From Mesostigma viride (lineage: Eukaryota; Streptophyta; Mesostigmatophyceae; Mesostigmatales; Mesostigmataceae), in contig RPFO01000106.1 in NCBI GenBank assembly GCA_009746045.1, forward strand, positions 2,324,211 to 2,388,210: DNA of 64,000 bases, given 5' to 3'. Under the pieces are notes generated by a model. That model worked only from the letters and a program-made list of their open reading frames with translations. It had not been told where the DNA came from and did not search any database. Positions within the stretch are counted from its first letter, which is position 1; the number at the start of each line of letters is the position of its first letter. Shown in pieces: positions 31,543 through 40,692 of the stretch. The position numbers and the translations under genes were made by a program.

Positions 31543-32727
31543 ATGATCAGCAGCCTTGCCCTTGCCCTTGTCCTGGGATGGACCAGCCTTGTCCTTGCTG
31601 CCACCCTGAGCTGGCTTGCTCTGACCTTCCTGCCTCAGGTACGAGGGACACTCATTCCTGAAGTGACCCTTCCCCTGGCAGAAATAACATTCCACCTGAC
31701 TGATGTCCCGTGAGGTCCCACTGCTGGGCCCAGCCTTGGGAGGACCACCCACCCTCTTGAAGTCAAACTGGGACTGTGGATGTCCCGACTTCGGCGGGGT
31801 CCCCCGTCCAGCCCTTCTGTCACGCCCCCTCCTGGACCTTCCTCGACCCCTTGAAGAGGTCTCAGGCCCTCTCGAGGGCGCTGGGCCCCCGTGGCCCGAT
31901 CCCCTCATGGACTTAACCGTGGGTTCAGTGGCCTCCTCATCACCCTGACGAGGGCGCTTACCACCCACGTACTTGCCGCTGAAACACTCATACAACTGGT
32001 CCGTCATGGCTGCCCAGCCATGGACCTGTCGCATGTGGATGGTCACATTATCCATGGTGACCGGATCCAGCTGCAGCGACTTGAGAAAGTCGCCCATGGC
32101 CATCCGATCTGCGACGAAGAAGCCCTTGGCCATGGCGTCCTCCCTCAGCTTGACGAAGTCTTCAAAGGCGTGGACCACTAGCTGCCCCTTGATGGGCTTG
32201 TAGTCCAGGTATTCTTGCTTCAGGTGGGACCCATCTATGGTCCTCTTGTCACTCAGGAACGACCTGAGTCGCGTCATAAACGCCGTCCAGGTGTCCCCCG
32301 CCGCGTGTCGCTCCCGAACAAACTTGAACAGCCGCCTCGCCGACTGCCGTATGTAGGCACTAGACGCCAGGATGCGAAGCTTGTCACCGTTGTATATCTC
32401 CGTGTACAAGTTCATGTCCTCTAACATCCTCTCAGCATCCCGGGGCTGCCAATTGTCCTTGATGGACTGAAACTGGCCTAGCACCGCGTACCCCTCAGCA
32501 ACGGTTGGTCGCTTAGGCGCCGCTTGATCTGCGGCTGGCGCGTGCTGCCCGCCCTGCGATCCTTGGCTCTGATTATCTGGCACCTCAGCCTGGTCTCCCA
32601 GCGCCTGGCCGTCCCCGCGTCCATCGCGTCCACCGCGTCCATCGCGTCCATCTCGTCCATCCATCCCAGCGCCGCGCCGCGCGAAGCCCATAAAGCCCGC
32701 TTGTTGGTTGATAGCTCCATCCTCCAT
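31540..32727 (-). CDS. gag: copia-A gag with zinc knuckle
   Basis: 395 residues, intact. A Gly/Asp/Arg repeat (GRDGRDGRGGRDGRG) near the N-terminus; a helical capsid-like region at about residues 80-260 with YLDYKPIKGQLVVHAFEDFVKLREDA; an Arg/Gly/Ser-rich nucleic-acid-binding stretch; and one CCHC knuckle (CYFCQGKGHFRNEC, about 345-358). Gag forms the virus-like particle and packages the RNA. Confidence 0.85.
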   Translation of the reverse strand: MEDGAINQQAGFMGFARRGAGMDGRDGRDGRGGRDGRGDGQALGDQAEVPDNQSQGSQGGQHAPAADQAAPKRPTVAEGYAVLGQFQSIKDNWQPRDAERMLEDMNLYTEIYNGDKLRILASSAYIRQSARRLFKFVRERHAAGDTWTAFMTRLRSFLSDKRTIDGSHLKQEYLDYKPIKGQLVVHAFEDFVKLREDAMAKGFFVADRMAMGDFLKSLQLDPVTMDNVTIHMRQVHGWAAMTDQLYECFSGKYVGGKRPRQGDEEATEPTVKSMRGSGHGGPAPSRGPETSSRGRGRSRRGRDRRAGRGTPPKSGHPQSQFDFKRVGGPPKAGPSSGTSRDISQVECYFCQGKGHFRNECPSYLRQEGQSKPAQGGSKDKAGPSQDKGKGKAADH

Positions 32728-33838
32728 GATGGCCTCTGTTCAGATCTGCTACAGCCAGCCAAGTGGCCAAGCAGCAATTAAAGCAATATAAGCTACTGAA
32801 CAAGAAAGGAAAGTGCCAAGTGTTACCACTCAGGCAAGACCACCACGGCTGGCCCCAGGCGCGTCCTGGTTCTCCTTGTCGCTGTCGTCGTCGCTGTCGC
32901 TCACCACAATCAGCTCTGGTACCCTGCTACCTGCTGCGCCGTCGTCGACCCGCTGTCGGCCCGCGATGACTGAATCGTCACCGTTGGTAAAGTAGACAGG
33001 TGACAACCCGTCGTTGGCCCTCGCGGATTGTACGTTGGCACCTCGTGGTCGCCAAGTGTCTCGTCGCCTAGCCCAGCGACACCCCCTGCCCTACCTCAAG
33101 GTCACTATCGTACCCAAGAGGTGCAAACTCTCCCAACGCGTCACACGAACGCGAAGGGGCGGGGCAGTTCCTGAAAAGGAACTCTTACTCGCTCTGGAAA
33201 CCTGCCGACTCTTGTCGCGCGCTGTCCTCCGGCGATGGCTTCCGCTGTCGCCCCGACCTCTGCAAGCCGCCTGTGATGCTCCGCTCCGCGTCGTTCACGC
33301 CTAACTGGCCCCGCTGCAACACCCTCGTCGCCGATGCCGCCTGCGAAAGCACGTGGTACTCCCGCGCCCGCTACTGTCGGCACAAACTCGTGTCGCCCTG
33401 CGCCAGCTGCTCCGCAACCTCGCCTCGCCTTGCTGCCAACTCCGTCCGCACTCGCTCTGCTACTGCAGTAATCACCGTCTGGATGCCGACCAACCCGTGA
33501 AGCTCCTGCTCAAGGTCGTCGATGCTCCGGTGCTCCGGAATGACGATGGTTTGTACGTGTCGCAGAATTCGCTCCCAATCTTCGACCTGGTCGTCGACGA
33601 ATTGCACGAAGCTGCGATTTACAGGCGGACGATCTGCAAGCAATAAAGATAGATCCCGAACGACACGGCGTAATTCAGGAGAAATCGAACCCCCAGCAGA
33701 CTGCCGAAACCGGAAATCCTGCTGCCGTTGTTCCTCCTGCACCATTCACCACCAGACGAGCTCCTCGCGTCGTCAACGCTGCACACCGCAACCGGCAACG
33801 ACCCTCCTGGCCGTTCCGCTGAGACTGGTTGTAATTTG
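32728..33838 (-). other. copia-A 5' leader with a possible small ORF
   Basis: About 1.1 kb between the 5' LTR and gag. Bases after the LTR read CAAATTACAACCAGTCTC on the coding strand, which lacks the TGG of a tRNA primer site. A minus-strand frame at 33371-33745 (124 codons, helical, e.g. VEDWERILRHVQTIVIPEHRSIDDLEQEL) has protein-like composition. It could be an accessory or former gag N-terminal exon, comparable to the long N-terminal gag region of copia-B. No family recognised. Confidence 0.5.
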
Positions 33839-34536
33839 AGTTAACGTTCTTAGCACACGCAATGTGAAGGATATGGTTGCAATGCAGCAATGTGTGAATA
33901 TGGTTGGAAACGGAGCTTTGTTAAAATCGGATAATGTTTACAGCGCTCACACACTTGAGGCTTGTACACGCGCTTGCCAAGTCAAGGCACAACACGTGAG
34001 GCGGGCTCGCAAGAGATGCCCATTTGGCACTGGCCTATTGTTTATATACTTGTGCACTGTGCTTGCTAGTCCTGAGCAGCCTAGGAGGCCTGCTCAGTAA
34101 TAACACCCCCGGTACAGTATTCACTACCTGTACAGCGCCCAGTCCTATACAGTAGGTCTGCCATACAGGCACAGTGACCACAGAGTACAGTCACCACAGT
34201 GATTATTGCATCTGCACCTAGAAGTCCAGGACTAAGCCTGCGGTACCAACAGACCACAGGTTAAGGTTCCTATTTCCTGCGTACGACGTATTAATCCAAT
34301 ACCGTCGTAGGTACAGCACCTAATTCCTGTCAGCCCAGGAATTACTGTCGACCCCATATGTCGTCGGCAAATATTCACGTCCGACTTAGAAGAACAGCCG
34401 GCTCGCGCTCGCGCACGACCGGGAAGTCGGAACGCCATAACTTTCTTGATACTCGTCGGAATGAACTCGTTCCGGTGCCGCTGGAATCGCAGAGATATGC
34501 CGAATCAGGATCACGCCAATGCGCTTGGCGTTAACT
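33839..34536 (-). repeat. copia-A 5' LTR
   Basis: 698 bp, AGTTAACG...CGTTAACT; the partner is 16613-17315. The right target duplication GATAT follows at 34537-34541, three bases before the viral ATG. Confidence 0.92.
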
Positions 34537-34544
34537 GATATACT

Positions 34545-35039
34545 ATGGATATTCCGTCCATCAAACGATACGCAGGCGCCGAGAAGGAGTACGTGTTGGA
34601 CACCCAAGCACTCCTCCGATATTGTTCGGGTTCTCGACTGGGGCAGAAAACTCTAGAACGTGTCGTCAGGATCCTTCAAGAAGCAGGCCACCACGACACG
34701 ATTCCGTCCACCTGTCACGACATGAGCCCCGAAATCCGATTGGCCATCCTCGCCTTGGTGGGCGATCGCAGGCGTCCACGTGGGCGCTCACCCTCCAAAA
34801 CGGAAAAACGACACGAACCGAAACGGCCTCGAGGGCGCCCAAGGATCCACCCCGTAGGGTATAAAAAGCCTCGAGCCAAAAAATTGTCTCATGTTCAGTC
34901 ATCAGATGACGGTGACCGTAGAGGAGCGTCGCGAGCAATGGCGACGGGCCCAGGCGAAGAGGCGAGCAATCGCCCGCGACCAGACGAACTGCATCTCGGC
35001 GAAAAGCAAGGTCAAGAAGGGCGTCTGGAATCCCAGTGA
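34545..35039 (+). CDS. Viral AT-hook protein
   Basis: ATG 34545 lies just behind the copia-A target duplication. The N-terminal 75 residues are helical (YVLDTQALLRYCSGSRLGQKTLERVVRILQEAG). Then come two basic AT-hook-like motifs (RRPRGRSPSK and KRPRGRPRIHP) and a lysine-rich stretch. The last 50 codons overlap the recombinase gene in a different frame and may not be native. The insertion sits between its promoter-like motif and its ATG, so expression from the viral promoter is probably lost. No family recognised; DNA binding is inferred from the hooks. Confidence 0.55.
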   Translation: MDIPSIKRYAGAEKEYVLDTQALLRYCSGSRLGQKTLERVVRILQEAGHHDTIPSTCHDMSPEIRLAILALVGDRRRPRGRSPSKTEKRHEPKRPRGRPRIHPVGYKKPRAKKLSHVQSSDDGDRRGASRAMATGPGEEASNRPRPDELHLGEKQGQEGRLESQ

Positions 35040-36153
35040 TCGATGGATCGCAAATAACCCCGAGTGTGCGGAAAAAATCGGCTTGCAGGCGACCTCTCCA
35101 CCCTCGCCGGAGCCACCGCACCACGAGGAATCGCCTGCGCGAGCTGGAGGAGGGCGGTACTGGACCTTCGACGAGGCCGTCGCCGCAGCGGAAGCGCGAC
35201 CAGAGCAGCACGAGCGTGGCAGGCCATCGAAGGAGCGCGGGGCGACTCGCAAGACCGCTTTGGGATACATTGGCAGGATGCGGGTCCTGCTCGACAAACT
35301 GGGGTGCTCGCAGTACGAGTCCGTTGATTGCCTTGCCGACACAGCTCGTGTTCTTCGCGTGGTGCACGAGACATCAGAACCCAAGCGCAAGACCCAGCAC
35401 TCGAAGGACGACGCCTGGAGGGAGAATGAGAAGCAGCTCCTCGGGGTCATCAACGGCGTGAACCGAATGATGCCGCCCGAGAAGAGGCTCCCAAGTCACG
35501 TTACGGACGCGTACACTGCTCGCGTCAGGGAGCTGAAGGTTGGTGACCTGGACAGACGGTTTGACCGTGCCGAGAACAAGCCGCTGAGGTACACGTACGA
35601 ACAGCTCCAGAAGATCGCCAAAGCAGAGTACGAAGCCGATCCCACGTCCGACGCCGCGCTCATGGGCTTGATCTATCTCTCGGGTGAAGATCTACCACCG
35701 ACGCGTTACAATCACGACCAGATGCGCATCGTCGACTCGGTCGCTGAGCTAGGACCGCACGAGAACGGCTACATCCCGAGCGAGAGGAGATTCTACATCC
35801 AGAATTTCAAAACGCAGCACAGCATGCCAGTTTATGACGTCGTCATCCCGAAGAAGTACGGAAAGCTCATCAAAGCGTTAGATGCCCGTGCTAAGGCTGG
35901 ACAGAAATTCCTTTTCGAATCAGAGCCTGGCATTCCGATCAAACACGAGCTCTACAGCGCCCGTTACAACCGGATTTACGGAGGCATCGACGCCACGCGA
36001 CAAGCATACATCACTCGTTTCCTGAAGGGCGCTTCATTTAAGAAACGTAAATGGGCTGGCGACATGATGGGCCATGACGTACTGACAGGAGCCGTTTACG
36101 AGAGGCAGGGTGGCGAGACTGGCGGACGTCGGCTGAGGGCGAGGAAAAAGTAG
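34891..36153 (+). CDS. Viral tyrosine recombinase / integrase
   Basis: 420 residues. A basic N-terminal region, then a helical core-binding-like part (TRKTALGYIGRMRVLLDKLGCSQYE), then a catalytic domain with conserved-looking positions: Arg in LPPTRYN (about 270), Lys in NFKTQHSMP (about 306), Arg in DATRQAYITRFL (about 368, Asp where His is usual), His in MMGHDVL and Tyr in GAVYERQ (about 404). Such recombinases integrate virophages and Polinton-like viruses. Alternative starts exist; an in-frame ATG a few codons after 34891 (MTVTVEER) is equally plausible. Unrelated in sequence to the DIRS recombinase. Confidence 0.72.
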   Translation: MFSHQMTVTVEERREQWRRAQAKRRAIARDQTNCISAKSKVKKGVWNPSDRWIANNPECAEKIGLQATSPPSPEPPHHEESPARAGGGRYWTFDEAVAAAEARPEQHERGRPSKERGATRKTALGYIGRMRVLLDKLGCSQYESVDCLADTARVLRVVHETSEPKRKTQHSKDDAWRENEKQLLGVINGVNRMMPPEKRLPSHVTDAYTARVRELKVGDLDRRFDRAENKPLRYTYEQLQKIAKAEYEADPTSDAALMGLIYLSGEDLPPTRYNHDQMRIVDSVAELGPHENGYIPSERRFYIQNFKTQHSMPVYDVVIPKKYGKLIKALDARAKAGQKFLFESEPGIPIKHELYSARYNRIYGGIDATRQAYITRFLKGASFKKRKWAGDMMGHDVLTGAVYERQGGETGGRRLRARKK

Positions 36154-36483
36154 ATAGTTTCCCGTGGGAAATTTTCATGAATGTCGAAAAGGGTATTCTA
36201 AACTGCATGCATTATACAGGGAATATAAAAGTTCCATGGGAACATTTTTCTCGAGGGTCGAGGTTCGAGGGGTTATTCTTTAATCGAAACTTTTTTTTTC
36301 TGAACATACGGTATACAACCTTCCAGAATGGTCTCGAACCTCAACCTGCATGACGACACGGTCGCCCGACACGACGTAACCGACAAGCCGACACGATTCG
36401 ATTCCTCGTGGGAGATCTCCCACGGGAATAAAGGCGGACTCTCCCACGACAATCCACACTCTTGCGCTCACACAACCTCTAAG
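36154..36483 (+). promoter_or_regulatory. Palindrome cluster upstream of the primase-helicase
   Basis: Between the recombinase stop and the likely primase start lie TTTCCCGTGGGAAA (36158-36171), GTTCCATGGGAAC (36231-36243) and a perfect 18-bp palindrome CGTGGGAGATCTCCCACG (36407-36424), all sharing GTGGGA or TGGGAA half-sites. TTTTTTTCTGAACATACGGTATAC (36289-36314) resembles the motif before the AT-hook gene. The region may combine the promoter and a replication origin (inference). Confidence 0.5.
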
Positions 36484-39400
36484 ATGTCGACCGCCGCGGA
36501 ATTTGTTCCTCTGTGGTTCGCGTCGAAAGATACGCCTTTCTTTGCTCGGACGCCAGGGGTGATGTACTCGTACGAAGAGGAAAAACCCCAAGACGCTTCG
36601 GAGGCGTATGGTCGCTCTCGTGGGATGAAGTACATCATGGCGCTGAACACGTACAAAAAAACGAACATGTATGCCGCTTTCGGGTGCAGGGAGGACTTGA
36701 TCAAGACCCACGCGGAGTTATCAACAAGCGATCCGCATTTGCTAGAAATTCTATCCCCAGACGTGAGCGTCGTCCCATATTTCGATTTTGACTGGGAAAC
36801 GGAAGAACCCATCGACTACCAGCTGGAGAAGTACGCAAAAGCGGCCATATCCATGTTCTTCAACGACGTGTACGAGATAAATGTCGAGGAAGAGCGAGAT
36901 ATGCGGGTCCTTATTGGCCATCGCGTCAGGAGCGGCATTTTCAAGAACTCTGTTCATGTCACGGTGCCGACGATCTACATCCCGACAATGGAGGATCGTG
37001 TCAAGATGGGAGAGCTTTTTCAGTCGTTTCTTCTTCAGTGCGCGATGGATTTATCTTCAGGATATCAGTCTGAGGTGTGCCAGAGACTCGTCAAGTCCCA
37101 GCACTCGAAAGAGGATTGGGAGGACATGCACGCGAACGGGAACCCGATTGTGGAGAAAACAACTGGCGTTTGGGCGCCTAAACACGACATCAAGTTTTGC
37201 TACGATAGAATGATCTATTCGAGGTACCGGGCCTTTCGCATGATAGGGATGAAGAAGCGCGGAGACAGCGGCGAGGACGCGTACCTCCGCCCAGTCCCAG
37301 GGGGTAGTTCCGACGTCGGCGAATATTTGGTGACTGTCTTCAACGAAGAGGGACTGACCCGGCTCCCCCATGTCGATGATGCGGAACTATCCGAAACGAG
37401 CCATACAGTGTTTCGAGGGTATGGGAAGACTATCCAACCACCTCAGGGCCTGGACATCTCGCCATCCATCGAAGCAATGAAAAAGTTTTCGCCTGGATGC
37501 AAGTTTATGCGCACAACCTGTAAAGAATCCGATCGAGGTGTCGCAACGTTCGTCAAGTACTCCGTCGACTCTGTGGATCCGTTATGCAGGATCTGCCTCA
37601 AGATACACGACAACAACGGGCCTTATAACCTGCTACTCCCTAATGGCGCTGTACAGTACAGATGCCACCAGGACTCACAGCACCGATTCATCGAGATCTC
37701 CCCGCCCGTGATGAAGCTCGCGGACTCGGACAAAGTGCCGTTCACTCACACGTACTCGTCCGAGAAAATCAGGCCTTTCAGCTGGGATGCGCTATTTAGA
37801 GGCCCGCACAAGAGCACCATCCTCGTCCAGTCCAACTGCGGGACAGGTAAATCTGAGAGGATTCGTGAACTCGTCAACGAGGCGGTGAGGAGGGATCCAG
37901 GTATTCGCGTGTGCTGCATGGTGGCTAACATCAGCCTGTCCAAGGAGGAGGATCGCAACTACAAGTCTCTTGGCGAGCGCGGGAGGACGATTGCATGGGA
38001 GGACAACGCGTTCCATATCTTGTCCAGTGACCCGAATTTCCGTCACTACCTGAGCGGTCAGAAGGGGATGATGTCTGATGACAGGGTGCTGGTCGTTCTT
38101 AACAGCATCTTGCGCGTCACAGACCAACCGTTCGATCTCCTCATCCTAGACGAAATATATAACACCCTCACCGCGATTTCGCAGGGCCACGTGAAATACA
38201 AGCGCGAGGTGTTGAGGAAGTTCATCAGGCTAATTGAGACGTCCAAGGTCGTGATTGCATTAGACGCTACCGTTACTCGAAAGGTATACGATTTCATAGC
38301 GGCCTATCGCGCGGCGGACACTATGGAGGTGGATTGCAACACCTTCAGGCGCCCTACCAACAGGACTCTGCGATGGGTGGATGTGACATCAGAAAAGAAC
38401 TGGCGAAAGGTCTGCGTGGACAGGTTTGTTACTGAGTGTCAGAGGAGGATAGAGGCGGGGGAGAGGATCTTCTGCCCAATGTCTGGAAAAAAAGAGGCCG
38501 CCATGGCGTATGAGGTATTAAAAAAAATCACGGAGCAGAAAAAGAGTGGTCGCCTTTACACTAGCCTGACAAGCAAAGAGGATCTAGAGGTTGGTGCGAA
38601 TGCTGCGTGGGCTGACCTTGACTTTCTGATTTTCAGCCCAACGATCACGGTTGGAGTCAGCTACACGGAGCACACGTTCGACAGCATGGTGGGGATGTTC
38701 ATCAACGGGGATAACTACGCGAGCTACACGACAACCCTCCAGCAAATTTTTAGGGTTCGCCATCTAGTCAAGGGAGAGATGGTAATCTTCTACCGAGACG
38801 ATACTTCGCTCATTAACCGCCCCCAACGGACTACGGCACGATCGTCGAGAACATGATCGCGGGGGACACTGCGCTCATCCAGCTGCTGTTCGACAACGCC
38901 GACGTAGTCTGCGACTGGAGCGCGGACAAGTCGCGTATCTATGACAGAAATTGCCCCAAGTTCCGTCTCTTCTGCCGGAACCAGCAAGATCTCGCGGTGT
39001 CGAGGTCCCACTACAAGGGAAATCTCATCAAGATACTGACGGAGGACTACGGCGTGGAGGTGTCGGCTGTGGAGGAGTTGGGGGACATCGACGCCCCCCG
39101 CTTCCGGTACTAGAAGATCCGGACAAGGACAGGGAGGTGGTGCTTCTGAGCGAGGAGGAGTACAAGGATCTAGAGGGGAGAATCGGCGGCACGGTTCCAC
39201 TTTCACCGTACGAAATGCGTCTGAAGGCGGTGTACGAATTGACTCATCGGTTGTATGAGATTCCGTATGATCTCATCGACGACGAGCTCCCTCAAATTCT
39301 GGACAAGGAGATGGGGAGGAAGGCGTACGTTGGCGTTCGGCAATATTCGAAGTTGACGGGACTAGGAACCAAGGAGCATTTCAGAGACAATCTGTTGATT

Positions 39401-39913
39401 CTGCAGAAGTCAGAGTCCTTGTTTGATTTGAAGGCGTATTCTCGTTTTGGACTAGCACAGTCTCTGGCCATTACGCTCAAGCTACTAGAAGGGACGCCTA
39501 TCATCGACTTCATCACGACGGCTGATCCGTCCAATCTCACAATGAAGTTGACGCGCGACGAGACGATTGCACTAGGGAATAGAATTGACGGCGAAATTGC
39601 CGACAAGGCCTGGTTCATGCGCTCAACATTTGGATACCAACGGCGAGCAGGCGAGGCTGGTAGGTTGTCTTTTGCACAGTGTAGCGGGCTCGTCAACAGG
39701 TTGTTAAGCCCAACTCTGGGAATTTCTGCCAAAGGGTCAAAGGGCAACAGCCGTGGCGGTGGTTGCTTGGAAATTTCGAAGGCGGACATGCATGCGTTTC
39801 TTGATAGGTATAAACCCTCGTGGTGGGGCGATGAGAAGGATTATTCGATCACGTCGTTGTCTGGCCTGTCGATGGATGAAATCGCTCCTTTCCTGCATGG
39901 AGCGGATAAGTAA
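36328..39913 (+). pseudogene. Archaeo-eukaryotic primase fused to origin-binding-type SF2 helicase, two frameshifts
   Basis: Numbering is from ATG 36328, but ATG 36484 (MSTAAEF) is the likelier start, because the first 52 codons include a palindrome. Primase motifs: FDFDWE at 152-157, KNSVHVTV at about 210, YDRMIYSRYRAFRMIGMKK at about 292-310. Then a Zn-type C-x2-C...C cluster (CRICLKIH...YRCHQD), Walker A SNCGTGKSE (about 502), Walker B LLILDEIY (about 606), ALDATVT and SPTITVGVSYTEH: the helicase layout of the herpesvirus-type origin-binding family. The first frame ends at 38856. The protein continues in a second frame (TDYGTIVENMIAGD... to 39113) and a third (EDPDKDREVVLL... to 39913), so two one-base deletions near 38822 and 39105 split it. 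Confidence 0.75.
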
Positions 39914-40057
39914 TTTTAATATTTTTAATGGAACGCGTTTCTGCCATGCATGTAGTCATCGTTGCCAGCGACAACTGCTTCCCATGCAAATCGGAGGCCC
40001 ATCCGGTTCGGGTCACACCCCGCCGCGCGGCCCTCGCCGGCTCCCTCACCCTGCGAG
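39914..40057. other. Right border of the viral block
   Basis: TAATTTTAATATTTTTAAT directly follows the helicase stop, then unassigned GC-rich sequence. No terminal inverted repeat matching the left side was found. Confidence 0.4.
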
Positions 40058-40560
40058 GCCATGGCGAAAAATTGGGCGGTCTTTTCTTAAGAGTAAGTAC
40101 GTGCAATTTTTCGCCACATCCAACAACCCACGCCACCTCAGCGCCGGCCAGTGGGGGAAGGTGGCGAAAAATTGGGCGTTCTTTATATAAGAGTAAGTAC
40201 GTGCAATTTTTCGCCATCACTCTCACACCTTGACAAACACCTCCTATGACCCGCGCCAAGGGGTGGCAGGGTGGCGAAAAATTGGGCGTTCTTTATATAA
40301 GAGTAAGTACGTGCAATTTTTCGCCATCCTTGTCACACCTTGACAAACACCTCCTATGACCCGCGCCAAGGGGTGGCAGGGTGGCGAAAAATTGGGCGTT
40401 CTTTATATAAGAGTAAGTACGTGCAATTTTTCGCCATCCTTGTCACACCTTGACAAACACCTCCTATGACCCGCGCCAAGGGGTGGCAGGGTGGCGAAAA
40501 ATTGGGCGTTCTTTTCTTAAGAGTAAGTACGTGCAATTTTTCGCCATCCTTGTCACACCC
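40058..40560. repeat. Array of five hairpin repeats, period about 110 bp
   Basis: Each unit has 12-nt arms GGCGAAAAATTG and CAATTTTTCGCC around a 29-nt loop. Left arms start at 40063, 40163, 40273, 40383 and 40493. The three central loops carry TTTATATAA and all five carry GAGTAAGTACGTG. Spacers (TGTCACACCTTGACAAACAC, GGGGTGGCAGGG) are conserved in the middle units. Confidence 0.92.
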
Positions 40561-40663
40561 CCAACACACCATCACAACTGCCGGGGTGGTGACAGATGCC
40601 AGCCTAAATGTCACAACCTGGTGAGCAGTGGTGGCAGGGGGGCACTTCTGTTTTTGCAAGTGG

Positions 40664-40692
40664 TTTAGGGTTTTAGGGTTTAGGGCTTAGGG
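40664..40692. repeat. Interstitial telomere-like tract
   Basis: TTTAGGG, TTTTAGGG, TTTAGGG and CTTAGGG in a row: plant/green-algal telomere units. Confidence 0.75.

Larger units (their letters stand above)
16613..34536 (-). mobile_element. copia-A: LTR retrotransposon, gag-IN-PR-RT-RH, minus strand
   Basis: Bounded by direct LTRs 16613-17315 and 33839-34536, with the 5-bp duplication GATAT at 16608-16612 and 34537-34541. Coding runs on the minus strand: gag 32727-31540, then pol 31539-27949 in the same frame after a UGA. The 3' LTR (16613-17315) is preceded on the coding strand by the purine tract AAGAAAAGAAAGGATTGG. Its 3' untranslated part is interrupted by copia-B (17961-27780). The LTRs differ by about half a dozen changes (roughly 1%), so the insertion is fairly recent. 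Both long frames are intact. Confidence 0.92.

Noticed and set aside
40058-40560. CRISPR-like array
   Set aside because: Repeat and spacer are both conserved between units and the setting is eukaryotic; this is a hairpin satellite.
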